NCBI GenBank assembly: GCA_018712645.1 | Contig: DVGO01000060.1 | Location: 1-64,000, forward strand | Direction: 5' to 3' | Source: Candidatus Faecousia faecavium | Lineage (GTDB): Bacteria; Bacillota; Clostridia; Oscillospirales; Oscillospiraceae | DNA length: 64,000 bases | In this document: positions 40,296 to 49,178 of the stretch, piece after piece | Numbering within the stretch: position 1 is the first letter of the stretch | Layout: the number at the start of each line of letters is the position of its first letter | Translations under genes and position numbers: made by a program | Notes under the pieces: generated by a model | Database searches by the model: none | The model's input: the letters and a program-made list of their open reading frames with translations, nothing else | Told to the model about the DNA's origin: nothing

Positions 40296-41293
40296 CAGGC
40301 AGAGATTTGCTTCTTGGACTGACGGAGGTGGAGCCGGAATTTCTGGTGGAAGCAGAAAACAGGACACTTCCCCAGCGACGAATTTTTCGACGTCCGGTAC
40401 TGGCAGCGGCGCTGATTGCCCTGGTGCTGATTCTGGTGGGCTGTACCTATGCAGTACTGTCGGAGACAGAGTGGTTTGAAAAGTTTTTCGCTGACTGGCA
40501 AAAACAGGAATTGTCGGAGAGCCAAAACGCTTTTGTAGAGGAACATATCAAGGTCATCGGTCAGAGCATCACAAAGGACGGCTATACCCTGACGGTGGAA
40601 TCTGCCATAGCCGATTCCTATAACGCCTACATCAAACTGCGGCTGACGTCCGAAAATGGAGGGAAATTGAACGCCGAAAGTTATCTTCCGGATTACCGTT
40701 TCCGGGAAGATGGAACCTGGGAGCAGTATTTTTATGCCCTGGACAATCCTGAGTGGAGATACATTACGGGTATGGGGCCGTCGGAGGAAGATCCTACGGT
40801 AATTCTGCTCCGGGTTAACCAAAATGAAAGGCAGAATGCAAAGCCATTGGAAGAAGGGGTGACCTACCGGATACATATGACCGGGCTGGTGGGGTATTAC
40901 AGTGACGGAAGTGAGGAGGTGCTGACGGAGGAAGACTTCGATTTCGACATCGTTTTCGATACCCTTTACAATGAAACCTTGGAAATGATTTCTGAGCCAA
41001 TCACCGCTTCTTTTGCCGATATCCAGGTTAATGTAACTTCCTTAAAACTGCGGGCACTGAGTATTACCACAGATTACAATGGTCGAACAGATGAAAAAGG
41101 GGCGCTTTGTTTTGTCGACTCCTTTGTCGTGCTGAAAGACGGAACCGAAGTTTCTTTCCGGCCTTACATTTTGGGGTCGGAGGGAGCAACCTGTTTCCTT
41201 ACCGGCCCCGTTGACCTGGAGGAAGTGGACTACGTTCGGCTTCGGGATGGCACCAAAATCCCCGTCCCAGAAACAGAAAAAAGCCCGGGATAA
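40292..41293 (+). CDS. Single-pass membrane protein, probable anti-sigma factor (DUF4179-like)
   Basis: The 333-residue protein has a short cytoplasmic N-terminus (about 32 residues), one membrane segment (RPVLAAALIALVLILVGCTY) and a large extracytoplasmic domain rich in beta-type sequence. This layout and the ATGA overlap with the sigma-factor gene match clostridial anti-sigma proteins of the DUF4179 group. The N-terminal segment is too short for a zinc anti-sigma domain, so inhibition may work differently. The stop codon lies within the loop of the following terminator. Confidence 0.75.
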   Translation: MTGRDLLLGLTEVEPEFLVEAENRTLPQRRIFRRPVLAAALIALVLILVGCTYAVLSETEWFEKFFADWQKQELSESQNAFVEEHIKVIGQSITKDGYTLTVESAIADSYNAYIKLRLTSENGGKLNAESYLPDYRFREDGTWEQYFYALDNPEWRYITGMGPSEEDPTVILLRVNQNERQNAKPLEEGVTYRIHMTGLVGYYSDGSEEVLTEEDFDFDIVFDTLYNETLEMISEPITASFADIQVNVTSLKLRALSITTDYNGRTDEKGALCFVDSFVVLKDGTEVSFRPYILGSEGATCFLTGPVDLEEVDYVRLRDGTKIPVPETEKSPG

Positions 41294-41304
41294 CCCGGGC
41301 TTTT
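41278..41304. terminator. Bidirectional terminator
   Basis: AAAAGCCCGGG/CCCGGGCTTTT arms overlap the 3' end of the anti-sigma gene and face the end of trpZ. Confidence 0.9.
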
Positions 41305-41306
41305 GC

Positions 41307-42113
41307 TTATGTTTGGGGCAAATCCGCGCTGAAGAGAATCCGGTCGTTTTCCACGCCCTGGCTGTGAAACAGCTTCAGAAGATTCTCCGTGGTCATATTC
41401 TTTCGCTCCTGTCCGGCGATTTCCCGGACGATGGTGCCGTCCTTCATCATAATGGTGCGATTGCCCAACTGCAGGGCGGAAGGGATGTTGTGGGTAATCA
41501 TCAGGCAGGTGATGTGGTTCTCTGCCACAATTTTCTGGGTCAGATTCAGCACCTTCTGGGCGGTGGCCGGGTCCAGGGCGGCGGTGTGTTCATCCAGAAG
41601 CAGCAGTTTGGGGGTCACCAGAGTGGCCATCAGCAGCGTCAGCGCCTGACGCTGACCACCGGAGAGCAGGCCCACCTGGCTCTGCATCCGGTCTTCCAGT
41701 CCCAGTTCCAGCTGGGAAAGCTTCTCCCGGAACTCCCGCCGCTCCTTGGCGGAGATCATGGAGAAGGGAGAATGGGATGCCGATGCCCGCATGTAGGCCA
41801 GGGCCAGATTTTCTTCGATTGTCATGTGAGGGGCGGTGCCTTTCAGGGGGTCCTGGAAAAGTCTGCCAATGTACTTGCTGCGCTTGTAGTCCGGCTGATT
41901 TGTAATGTTCACCCCATCCAGGCGGATGGTGCCTTCGTCCACCGGGAAAGAACCGGCAATGGCGTTGAACAGAGTGGATTTTCCCGCACCGTTGGAGCCG
42001 AGAACCGTGACAAAGTCCCCGCTTTCCAGGGAAAGATTCACATCCGTCAGGGCTTTCTTTTCATTCACCGTGCCGGGATTGAAGGTTTTGGAAATGTTGG
42101 AAAGTTTCAGCAT
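41307..42113 (-). CDS. trpZ: Tryptophan ABC transporter ATP-binding protein
   Basis: The 268-residue ATPase carries Walker A VLGSNGAGKST, the signature LLSGGQRQALTLLMA, and Walker B PKLLLLDEHTAALDP. The glutamate after Walker B is followed by HTAALDP, a pattern typical of the TrpZ/LptB-like group. It is the last gene of trpX-trpY-trpZ and overlaps trpY by seven bases. The ATG at 42111-42113 follows GGGAGG. A tryptophan T-box at the start of the operon identifies the substrate; this follows from known trpXYZ loci and is inference here. Confidence 0.92.
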   Translation of the reverse strand: MLKLSNISKTFNPGTVNEKKALTDVNLSLESGDFVTVLGSNGAGKSTLFNAIAGSFPVDEGTIRLDGVNITNQPDYKRSKYIGRLFQDPLKGTAPHMTIEENLALAYMRASASHSPFSMISAKERREFREKLSQLELGLEDRMQSQVGLLSGGQRQALTLLMATLVTPKLLLLDEHTAALDPATAQKVLNLTQKIVAENHITCLMITHNIPSALQLGNRTIMMKDGTIVREIAGQERKNMTTENLLKLFHSQGVENDRILFSADLPQT

Positions 42114-43000
42114 TTGCTTTTTCCTCCCTTGGTGGCGGGCTTCATGGCACCCCGGATGGCGGGCAGGCCGATGGCAAGGGCCACAATGGTGGCAGAGATC
42201 AGCTTCAGGCATTCGCTGGGCAGATCCAGCCGCAGAGCAATGGCGATGATGAACCGGTAGACGATAGAACCGGCCACAGCTCCCAGGGCCTTCATCCAGA
42301 GTTTCCCTTTGGGCAGCAAAGTCTCACCGATAATCAGGGAAGCCAGACCAATGATGACCATGCCGGTGCCCAGGTTGATGTCCGCGGTTTTCTGGTACTG
42401 GGCCAGCACCGCACCGGACAGGGCGGTCATGGCGTTACTCATACACAGACCGATGGTGATGGTGAATCCGGTGTTGATGGAGGAGGCCCGGACCATGTCC
42501 GGATTGTCTCCTGTGGCCCGGATGCTCAGGCCCAGCCGGGTCTTTAAAAATACCACCAGAAGCACCGCAACCACCAGAGTAATCAGCGCCGCAGGAAGCA
42601 GCTTATAGACGCTTCCAAGGGCGGGCTGCACCAGGGAAAACAGGGTTTTGCTCTTCATCATGTTGACGTTGGAGGAAAAGCCCATCACCGCCAGGTTTAT
42701 AGTGTAAAGTCCGGTGTTGGTGATAATGCCTGCCAGAATGGAAGGGATTTTCAGCTTGGTTTGCAGCAGAGCGGTGATGCTGCCGGCGCAGGCGCCTGCC
42801 AGCATGGCGGCAGGAAGGGCAAGCAGCGGATGCCCGGCAACGGCTAGGGTGGCGGACACGGCGCAGCCTAAGGTGAAGGCACCATCGGTGGTCATATCCG
42901 CAATGTTCAGCACCCGGAAGCTTAAAAACAGTGCCAGCGCCACCAGGGCGTAAATGCAGCCCAATTCCAGGGCGCTGAGGATAACGGCGGTGGATATCAT
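42107..43000 (-). CDS. trpY: Tryptophan ABC transporter permease
   Basis: The 297-residue protein has about eight to nine membrane segments and the branched-chain-amino-acid-type permease pattern, with LNIADMTTDGAFTLGCAVSA near the N-terminus and a conserved RATGDNPDMVRASSINTG segment near residues 175-195. It forms the membrane channel of the TrpXYZ importer. It lies 63 bases downstream of trpX and overlaps trpZ, so it is co-transcribed under T-box control. Confidence 0.92.
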   Translation of the reverse strand: MISTAVILSALELGCIYALVALALFLSFRVLNIADMTTDGAFTLGCAVSATLAVAGHPLLALPAAMLAGACAGSITALLQTKLKIPSILAGIITNTGLYTINLAVMGFSSNVNMMKSKTLFSLVQPALGSVYKLLPAALITLVVAVLLVVFLKTRLGLSIRATGDNPDMVRASSINTGFTITIGLCMSNAMTALSGAVLAQYQKTADINLGTGMVIIGLASLIIGETLLPKGKLWMKALGAVAGSIVYRFIIAIALRLDLPSECLKLISATIVALAIGLPAIRGAMKPATKGGKSKC

Positions 43001-43063
43001 GGATCAGGTCTCCTTACATCAAGTTACGCATGGTTCCGGGAGGGGCGACCCTCCCGGAAAATA

Positions 43064-44035
43064 TTATTCGGCGGTGACCACTTCTTTGACGGTGTTTGCC
43101 ATGGCGGAGAAGCTGCTGTAGTCCAGCCCCAGCACTTCGGCGGTTTCAGTGTTGACGGTGATAATGCCGCCGTCCATTACATGAAATTCGGGGATTTCTC
43201 CGCCCTGGAGAATATCCACGGCCATGTCAGCAGTTTTGGTGCCCAGCTCCGTGTAGTTGACGCCGCAGGTAGCAAAGGCACCGGAGAGAACGAAGGAGTC
43301 GGCGCCGGTGTAGTGGGCAATTCCGGCCTCGTTCAGGATTTCTGCAACCGCACCTTCCGCGCCCATAACCGTGTTGTCAGTGGGAGTAAAAACGGCTTCC
43401 ACCCGGCCTACCAGAGAGGAGGCGGCGGAGACGATTTCATCGGTGGTGTTGCCGGTCTTTTCCAGGTAGGCAATGCCCTTTTCCTCCAGATAGGCCTTGG
43501 CCTGGGCGATGGGGGTGGCGGAGTTGGCTTCGGAGTTGGAATACAGCAGACCCACGGTCTTCACATCCGGCTGAGCGGCGAGCATCATGTCCAGGATAAA
43601 GGCGGTGTTCAGCGCGTCAGAGGTGCCGGTAACGGTGTCCATCCCGGTCAGACCCACGGATTCGGGGTCAGAGATGGCAGCGTAGACAACGGGAATGTTG
43701 CTGCCGTCGGCGGCGGTGACCATACACTGGGCGGCGGTGGTGGCAATGGGGATAATCATATCCACACCGTCGGAAACCACCTGGGCGCCGATCTGGTTGA
43801 GAACGCTGGAATCGTTCTGGCCGTTGTATTCTTCAATGGTAATGGCAATGCCCTTTTCTTCTGCCAGAGCATTGAGCTGCGTGGTGATGGCGGTGCGGAT
43901 TTCGTCCAGGGAAGAGTGGTCCATCTGCTGGACAACTGCTACGGTAAAGCCGTCAGAAGAATCATCGGAGGCGGCGCAGCCGGTAAATACACAGATCATA
44001 ACCAGGGAAAGCAGAACAGAAATAACCTTTTTCAT
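43064..44035 (-). CDS. trpX: Tryptophan ABC transporter substrate-binding lipoprotein
   Basis: The 323-residue protein starts with a lipoprotein signal (MKKVISVLLSLVMICVFTGC) ending in a lipobox cysteine. The mature part belongs to the ABC_sub_bind family: QIGAQVVSDGVDMIIPIATT, IPVVYAAISDPESVGLT, TVGLLYSNSEANS and SGAFATCGVNYTELG. The ATG at 44033-44035 follows AAAGGAG. The leader is a T-box riboswitch with a UGG specifier, so expression should rise when tRNA-Trp is uncharged. Confidence 0.93.
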   Translation of the reverse strand: MKKVISVLLSLVMICVFTGCAASDDSSDGFTVAVVQQMDHSSLDEIRTAITTQLNALAEEKGIAITIEEYNGQNDSSVLNQIGAQVVSDGVDMIIPIATTAAQCMVTAADGSNIPVVYAAISDPESVGLTGMDTVTGTSDALNTAFILDMMLAAQPDVKTVGLLYSNSEANSATPIAQAKAYLEEKGIAYLEKTGNTTDEIVSAASSLVGRVEAVFTPTDNTVMGAEGAVAEILNEAGIAHYTGADSFVLSGAFATCGVNYTELGTKTADMAVDILQGGEIPEFHVMDGGIITVNTETAEVLGLDYSSFSAMANTVKEVVTAE

Positions 44036-44149
44036 AATAAAAGCTCCTTTACATCGTGAATTCAAATTGGTTCTTGGGGCATTTTGAAAATGGAAAGGGG
44101 GGTCACCATCGCTTCCCCGGTAATTTCTTCATCATATGCGTTTCCTCCC

Positions 44150-44192
44150 TGAGAAAATAAAAATGCCCTTGCTCCCCCTATGGGGAACAAGG
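44150..44192 (-). terminator. T-box terminator upstream of trpX
   Basis: CCTTGTTCCCC/GGGGGAGCAAGG hairpin followed by GCATTTTTATTTT on the minus strand. It competes with the antiterminator that contains the T-box sequence. Confidence 0.9.
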
Positions 44193-44440
44193 ACAGAAAA
44201 AACAATTTCTGCGGTACCACCTTGTTTGCCGGAGCATTCCGACCGCTCTGCCCGATGCCAACACATCGGCTGCCCGTTAACGCTGGCAATGCGTCAGAAG
44301 ATACTAAGGACAACCCCGTTCTCCCTGCCCTCAGCGGCCCATTTGCTGCCCCGCTTTTCGCTCCGCTCTCAGCTATGCGGAACTCTCTGTGGATGCGCCT
44401 TGCAGCTTTACTCCCGCTTCCATGGTTTCAACTTATGTTA
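44150..44440 (-). ncRNA. T-box riboswitch, tryptophan type
   Basis: The minus-strand leader contains the T-box AAGGTGGTACCGC (44211-44223) followed by a terminator. Stem I shows GGGAGTA, the AG-bulge AGAGAG and GCTGAGAGCGG. The segment AAATGGGCCGCTGAG fits the usual form GAA-NNN-ACNNNUGAG, placing UGG (tryptophan) as specifier. The downstream genes encode a TrpXYZ-type importer, which agrees. The specifier reading is by analogy with remembered leaders; a covariance alignment would confirm it. Confidence 0.92.
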
Positions 44441-44445
44441 TGCCT

Positions 44446-44474
44446 GTTATACACCATCTGTTCCGGTTTGTCAA
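44446..44474 (-). promoter_or_regulatory. trpXYZ promoter
   Basis: TTGACA (44469-44474), 17 bases, TATAAC (44446-44451) on the minus strand, directly before the T-box leader. Confidence 0.85.
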
Positions 44475-44528
44475 GCATTATTTTCGCTGAATGACGGACA
44501 AGTGTGCGCAGAAAACAAACAGCAGGCG

Positions 44529-45104
44529 TTAATATTCCCGTACCACGCCTTTGACAATGCCGATAATTTCCGCATAGGTGCCGTCGATGGGCTCGTAGCT
44601 GTCGTTTTCCGGCATGAGCCAGACCTGACCGTTGCGGCGGCGCAGACGTTTGACGGTGGCTTCGTCCTCCAGACGGGCGACCACAATCTGCCCGTCGTCG
44701 GCGGTGGACTGGGGGCGGACGATGACTTTGTCTCCGCTTAAAATTCCCGCACCGATCATGCTGTCGCCCCGCACCCGCAGAGCAAAGCAACCCGGTTCGT
44801 GCCAGGGCAGGGTGCCCTCCTGATTTTCCACCGCCAGAATGGGCATACCGGCGGTGACCACGCCGATGACGGGGATTTGCCCCGGGCGCACACCGGTGAC
44901 CAGCGCCCGTTTGCGGCCCTTGGCGCCGGGGGATTGAAGCAAGCCCTGATCCTGCAGCGCCTGGAGGTGGTAGCTGACGGAGGCGGTGGAACGCAGGCCC
45001 ACTGCGGCCCCAATTTCCCGGACAGAGGGAGAATAGCCGTTCTCCTGGATAAAATCGTTAACATAATCCATAATGAGTTGGGCTTTGTTGCTGGTTCTGG
45101 GCAT
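44529..45104 (-). CDS. lexA: LexA repressor
   Basis: The 191-residue SOS repressor has an N-terminal winged helix (residues 1-65, VREIGAAVGLRSTASVSYHL) and the S24 self-cleavage domain. The Ala-Gly cleavage site is in GVVTAGMPIL, the catalytic serine in RGDSMIGAGI, and the catalytic lysine in EATVKRLRRR. RecA filaments trigger cleavage. GGAGG precedes the ATG. TATAAT lies at 45134-45139 on the minus strand, but no canonical GAAC-N4-GTTC operator is visible in the short upstream region. Confidence 0.97.
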   Translation of the reverse strand: MPRTSNKAQLIMDYVNDFIQENGYSPSVREIGAAVGLRSTASVSYHLQALQDQGLLQSPGAKGRKRALVTGVRPGQIPVIGVVTAGMPILAVENQEGTLPWHEPGCFALRVRGDSMIGAGILSGDKVIVRPQSTADDGQIVVARLEDEATVKRLRRRNGQVWLMPENDSYEPIDGTYAEIIGIVKGVVREY

Positions 45105-45235
45105 AGGGGGTTCCTCCTTGTGGGCTTTTTGCTATTATAGCACATATGAACGAAAAAGAAAAGCCTTATTCCCCAGCTTTTTTCGCAAAAAAGCAGGTTC
45201 ACTGCTATACTGGAATAGAAGGAGGGAAGGAAAAT

Positions 45236-45673
45236 ATGGACAGCCAAACCCAGAACCAGATCTGGCAGCGGGTTTTTGCACCGATGCAGCCGTCGCCTAG
45301 AGAGGACCTGCTGCCCCTGCTGACCCAGGCGGTGGAAACCATGGGGGCCAGCCGCATGTTGGCGGGGATGCTGCAGGGAACTTCCCGGCAGCTGGCAAAC
45401 CGACTTTATGAAAGTCTCCGGGAAAATGCCCTCTGCTTGCGGGGTATCTGCCGCCTATCCGGCAGAAGTGAGGGGAAATTCTGCACCTTGCCTGCAGAGA
45501 AAGAACCGGCCAAACGGCTGCTGGAAACATGCTATCACCGCTGCCGCCGGGCCATGGCGGAATACACCGCCCGGTCGGCAGACCCGGAATTTGGTGCGGT
45601 GTACCAGGAAATGGCCCAGCGGGAGGGGGAGCACTGCTGCCTGATTGCCCAGATTCTGGGAAATCTGGAATGA
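45236..45673 (+). CDS. Small helical, possibly ferritin-like protein
   Basis: The 145-residue protein is predicted all-helical, with cysteines in NALCLRGICRLSG and LETCYHRCRR and a late EMAQREGEHCCLIAQIL. The E-x-x-H in the last segment and the glutamate-rich helix pattern suggest a ferritin-like metal-binding bundle, but the match is weak. GAAGGAGGG precedes the ATG at 45236. It lies divergently from lexA. No confident function. Confidence 0.55.
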   Translation: MDSQTQNQIWQRVFAPMQPSPREDLLPLLTQAVETMGASRMLAGMLQGTSRQLANRLYESLRENALCLRGICRLSGRSEGKFCTLPAEKEPAKRLLETCYHRCRRAMAEYTARSADPEFGAVYQEMAQREGEHCCLIAQILGNLE

Positions 45674-45738
45674 GAAATTTTCTGCTGTACAGCGTGGGAA
45701 AGACCTGATACAATGAATCTACAAAGGAGGGGAGGAAC

Positions 45739-46428
45739 ATGGAATTTTCCGAGGAAACCCAGATTTTTCTGGTGGCAGAATATTACCGTGTGCTGACGGA
45801 GGGCTTTGGCAGCCGGGGTGAGGCGGCGTTTCGCCACTGCATCCGGTGCTATGGCATCCAGCGGGGCAGCCGAATGGCCCAGAGCGCCATCCGGGATGGG
45901 CAGCAGCTGGATTATGTAACCTTCTGCCGTTATGGACAGTGGCGTCCTTCCAAGACCGTGCTGCGGGAAAACCGGTGCAGCCAAACATCGGTAGTATCCT
46001 GGAATCCGGATTATGTCTACCAGGTCAGCCGCTGCCCCTGGCTGGAGGCCTTTGAAAAATTTCAGGCAAAAGAAGCAGGGCTATTGTACTGTGACCTTCT
46101 GGATGAGGCCATCAATCAGGGCTTCAACGGGGAAATTCCCTTCTGCACCGTCCAGACCATGCAGCGGCAAGACCGTTGTATCTTCTCCGTGGCAGATGCG
46201 GGGATTACCCCGGAAACGGATTTGTTCCGGATTCCCGGAGCGGTTCGGGACTACGATTATCACAGCGCCGATGTCTTTTTCACCTTCGGCAAGGTGTGCC
46301 AGGGCATCTTTGCTGAGGAAGGAAAGCAGGCTGCCCGGCAGGTGATGGAATCCTTTACCGCACATTACGGCAGAGAAATGGGTGAGCACCTGCAATCCTT
46401 TGCTGGGCAGGATTTTTCGTTGAACTAA
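45739..46428 (+). CDS. L-2-amino-thiazoline-4-carboxylic acid hydrolase family protein
   Basis: The 229-residue protein resembles the ATC_hydrolase family, with the GSRGEAAFRHCIRCYGIQRG N-terminal region and a late LLDEAINQGFNG. The name derives from an enzyme of L-cysteine formation in Pseudomonas; many clostridial homologues, like this one, are likely to act on other substrates. A promoter-like TGTACA-17-TACAAT lies about 25 bases upstream and AGGAGGGG precedes the ATG. Ends at a bidirectional terminator. Confidence 0.68.
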   Translation: MEFSEETQIFLVAEYYRVLTEGFGSRGEAAFRHCIRCYGIQRGSRMAQSAIRDGQQLDYVTFCRYGQWRPSKTVLRENRCSQTSVVSWNPDYVYQVSRCPWLEAFEKFQAKEAGLLYCDLLDEAINQGFNGEIPFCTVQTMQRQDRCIFSVADAGITPETDLFRIPGAVRDYDYHSADVFFTFGKVCQGIFAEEGKQAARQVMESFTAHYGREMGEHLQSFAGQDFSLN

Positions 46429-46431
46429 AAT

Positions 46432-46460
46432 AAGGCCCTCCGGCAGCGCCGGAGGGCTTT
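46432..46460. terminator. Bidirectional terminator
   Basis: AAGGCCCTCCGGC/GCCGGAGGGCTT hairpin between the ATC-hydrolase-family gene and the convergent activase gene. Confidence 0.87.
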
Positions 46461-46469
46461 GCAATTTTC

Positions 46470-47933
46470 TTAGAGCAGAATCTGCTCCATGTAGTTTTCG
46501 TTGAATTTGGGATTTCCGCCCAGGTTCACATGCTGGGAGACCTTTGCCAGGGCACGGCCTCCTGCCTGCTGGGCAGAGTGCAGCAGCATTTCGGCGGCAC
46601 CGGACAAAGAGCCGTTTCCGATAATGCGTACCCGGGATACCAGGGACGCAGGAATCAGACCAATGGCAGCGGCGCTGTCTACATTCAAGTGGCTGCCAAA
46701 TCCACCGGCGATGTACAGCTGCCGGATTTCCGACTCCGGAACCTGGGCCAGCTGAAGCAGAGTCTGGATTCCGGCGGCAATGGCGGCTTTTGCCAACTGC
46801 ACCGCCCGGATATCCTTGGGCAGCAGGCAGACCCCGTCCCGCAGAGGCAATTCGTCCAGTTCCGCTGCACCGGTTTCGTCAATATCCTCGGTTTCCAGGA
46901 AAGCGGCCACCGCGTCAATCAGACCCGAGCCGCAGACGCCTACCGCAGGCTGCTCGCCCAGGGTGTGGGCAGCAATGGTGCCGTTTTCCACCCAGACCCG
47001 GTCAATGGCTCCCGGGACACTGCCGCAGCCGCAGGAGATGCCCGCCCCTTCAAAGGCAGGGCCGGCGGCGGTGGAGGTGACATAGAGTTTGCCCTCTTTC
47101 CACAGGGCGATTTCGCCGTTGGTACCGATGTCGCACAGCAAGGCGGTGGCACTCTGATTGCACATGCCGCTGGCCACCACGGCGCAGGTAATGTCCGCAC
47201 CGACGAAAGCATTCATGCAGGGAGGATAATAGGTGGGAATGCCGAACAGGGTATCCTCCCCGTCAAACAGGTGATCGGCCTCAAAAGGAGCGTGGCTCAG
47301 GCACTCTGGATTCCGGCCCACCAGCAGATAGAGCATGGTGGTATTGCCTGCTACCACCAGTTTCTTCAGGTCTTCCATCCGGATATTGGCCTTGGTGCAG
47401 GCCTGCTGCAAAAGCTGGGTCAGGGCCTGCTGAATCTGCTCCTGCAGCTGCCCGGCCTGGCCATTCAGCGCCGCACCGATGCGGCCCATGACGTCCGCAG
47501 CAATGGAGCGCTGGGGGTTCATGGCGGCTGCGGATGCCACGGCTTCGCCGGTGGACAGGTCGTACAGCTTCAGCGCCAGGGTGGTGGTGCCGATGTCGAT
47601 GGCAGCACCGATGCCGCTTTGCCCCTGGTCGCCGGGGTTCATGGCAGTACCGGAAAGCTCGATTTCGTTGACCTGGGTGTCCGGAAGCCAGACCTGGGCA
47701 TCCCCCCAAAGCTCTGCCTGACAGGACAGCCGGGTACCGGCTTTTTGCTCGGCTTCATTGGGCGGGGAGACTTCGCCCTCCAGCCGGACGGCGCACTTTC
47801 CGCATACGCCCCGGCCGCCGCAGGGATGGTCCAAAGACAATCCGCTTTCTGCAAGCAGGGTTTGCAGACGCTGCCTGCCGGTAAAAGAAAGGGTGTGTTT
47901 TTGGCCGTCTTGCCAAATTGTTACTGTTGCCAT
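46470..47933 (-). CDS. Corrinoid activation protein (RACo/DUF4445 type, 2Fe-2S plus ASKHA domain)
   Basis: The 487-residue protein begins with a plant-type ferredoxin domain (HPCGGRGVCGKCAVRLEG plus a later SCQAELW cysteine), followed from about residue 100 by the DUF4445 ATPase-like domain (AAIDIGTTTLALKLYDL, VVAGNTTMLYLLVG, ALLCDIGTNGEIALW, YIAGGFGSHLNVDSAAAIG). Such proteins reduce accidentally oxidised Co(II) corrinoid back to the active Co(I) state for methyl transfer. It is the last gene of an operon with a corrinoid protein, which would be its client. GTAACA-type spacing with a four-base gap links it to the DUF2284 gene. Confidence 0.9.
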   Translation of the reverse strand: MATVTIWQDGQKHTLSFTGRQRLQTLLAESGLSLDHPCGGRGVCGKCAVRLEGEVSPPNEAEQKAGTRLSCQAELWGDAQVWLPDTQVNEIELSGTAMNPGDQGQSGIGAAIDIGTTTLALKLYDLSTGEAVASAAAMNPQRSIAADVMGRIGAALNGQAGQLQEQIQQALTQLLQQACTKANIRMEDLKKLVVAGNTTMLYLLVGRNPECLSHAPFEADHLFDGEDTLFGIPTYYPPCMNAFVGADITCAVVASGMCNQSATALLCDIGTNGEIALWKEGKLYVTSTAAGPAFEGAGISCGCGSVPGAIDRVWVENGTIAAHTLGEQPAVGVCGSGLIDAVAAFLETEDIDETGAAELDELPLRDGVCLLPKDIRAVQLAKAAIAAGIQTLLQLAQVPESEIRQLYIAGGFGSHLNVDSAAAIGLIPASLVSRVRIIGNGSLSGAAEMLLHSAQQAGGRALAKVSQHVNLGGNPKFNENYMEQILL

Positions 47934-47937
47934 ATTG

Positions 47938-48483
47938 TTACTCCGAAAACAGGACGATGCCGAAATAGGTCACCGTATTTTGTCCGTTGATGTACTTGAG
48001 GTCTGTATCCTTGGTGGTGTTGTACACGTCTACACCGTAGCCTTCCAGAGACGAAAGAGCCTGATCGGGGAACCGGCAAGGCTGGTCCTCCTGTTTGGCG
48101 CAGACTTCACAAAGATGGCAGCCGCCGCAGCTGAGCAGCAGGAAGGGCTTTTTCAGCAGCGGGGCAACCTTCTCCCGGATGCACCGGCTGACCTGGGCGT
48201 GTCTGGCCCCGGCTTCAAACATACCATCAATGTCGTAGCTGTCTTCAATGTCGGAAATAGTCTGAAACCACAGTCCCCTGGGGAAAGAACGCACCGTATC
48301 CATCAGCTGGTGGATTTCCCCGATATAGGGCGGGCACATCCAGCATTTTCCGTAGCCGCCGCATTGGTTGCTTTCACAAATGGCCCGGAAGGTTTCGGAC
48401 AGAATGATTTGCTGCTGGTCAAGCAAAGTGGCCTTGGCAGCGCCGCAGGACAGAGCGGCATCAATGAGCGCTTGATCTTCCAT
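47938..48483 (-). CDS. DUF2284 metal-binding protein
   Basis: The 181-residue protein has cysteine motifs RAICESNQCGGYGKCWMCPP and LLSCGGCHLCEVCAKQED, typical of the DUF2284 family and suggestive of iron-sulfur binding. Homologues commonly sit in corrinoid methyltransferase operons, as here between the corrinoid protein and its activase. An electron-transfer role for reactivation is plausible but unproven. The ATG at 48481-48483 has GGAGAAAA upstream. Confidence 0.87.
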   Translation of the reverse strand: MEDQALIDAALSCGAAKATLLDQQQIILSETFRAICESNQCGGYGKCWMCPPYIGEIHQLMDTVRSFPRGLWFQTISDIEDSYDIDGMFEAGARHAQVSRCIREKVAPLLKKPFLLLSCGGCHLCEVCAKQEDQPCRFPDQALSSLEGYGVDVYNTTKDTDLKYINGQNTVTYFGIVLFSE

Positions 48484-48548
48484 AGTTTTCTCCTGTGTGT
48501 AAAAGCGGCGGACAAGGAATGCCTTGTCCGCCGGAGCATGTACTTGCG

Positions 48549-49178
48549 TTATGCGCAGAATTCAACAGCCTTTTCCGCAGCGGAAGCGGCATCGGGGGTG
48601 TAAGCGTCTGCGCCTACCTGCTGGCAGAAAGCATCGGTAACAGGTGCGCCGCCAACCATGATCTTCACGGAGTCACGGATACCGGCAGCCTCGGCAGCCT
48701 TTACCACGTCAGCCATCACGCCCATGGTGGTGGTCAGCAGAGCGGAGCAGCAGATAACCTGGCAGCCCTGTTCCTGAGCGGTCTTGACGATGGTTTCGGG
48801 GGCAACGTCGGTGCCCAGGTCAACTACTTCCAGACCCTTGCCTTCCATCATCATCTTCACCAGGTTCTTGCCGATGTCGTGCAGGTCACCCTTGACGGTG
48901 CCGATGCAGACCTTGCCGGTGGCCTTTACGCCGTCCTCAGCCAGCAGGGGTTTGAGCAGGTTGGCACCCATGTTCATGGCACGGGCAGCCACCAGAACTT
49001 CGGGAACGAAGACGTCGTTGTTCTTGAACTTCTCGCCGATGACGCTCATACCGGCCAGCAGACCCTCTTCCAGAATCTTCTGAGCGGGAATGCCTTCATC
49101 AATGGCCTGCTGTACCAGAGTCTTGACGATCTTTGCCTTACCGGCCTGCAGCTGCAGGGAAATCTCATTTAAATCCAT
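48549..49178 (-). CDS. Methyltransferase corrinoid protein (MtaC/MttC/MtmC-like)
   Basis: The 209-residue protein has an N-terminal helical cap (residues 5-85) and a B12-binding domain. The cobalt-ligand motif is GDLHDIGKNLV, followed by the conserved VVDLGTDVAPETIV, CSALLTTTMGVM and MVGGAPVTDAFC. It carries a methyl group from a substrate-specific methyltransferase to an acceptor. No MttB-, MtaB- or MtgB-type methyltransferase is present within the operon or the window, so the substrate is unknown. GGGAGG precedes the ATG. TATACT at 49216-49221 is a possible -10 with a poor -35, fitting activator-dependent expression. Confidence 0.93.
   Translation of the reverse strand: MDLNEISLQLQAGKAKIVKTLVQQAIDEGIPAQKILEEGLLAGMSVIGEKFKNNDVFVPEVLVAARAMNMGANLLKPLLAEDGVKATGKVCIGTVKGDLHDIGKNLVKMMMEGKGLEVVDLGTDVAPETIVKTAQEQGCQVICCSALLTTTMGVMADVVKAAEAAGIRDSVKIMVGGAPVTDAFCQQVGADAYTPDAASAAEKAVEFCA

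Noticed and set aside
45105..45170. A possible LexA box upstream of lexA
   Set aside because: The region holds GTTC-ATAT-GTGC, whose half-sites point the wrong way for the Firmicutes GAAC-N4-GTTC operator.
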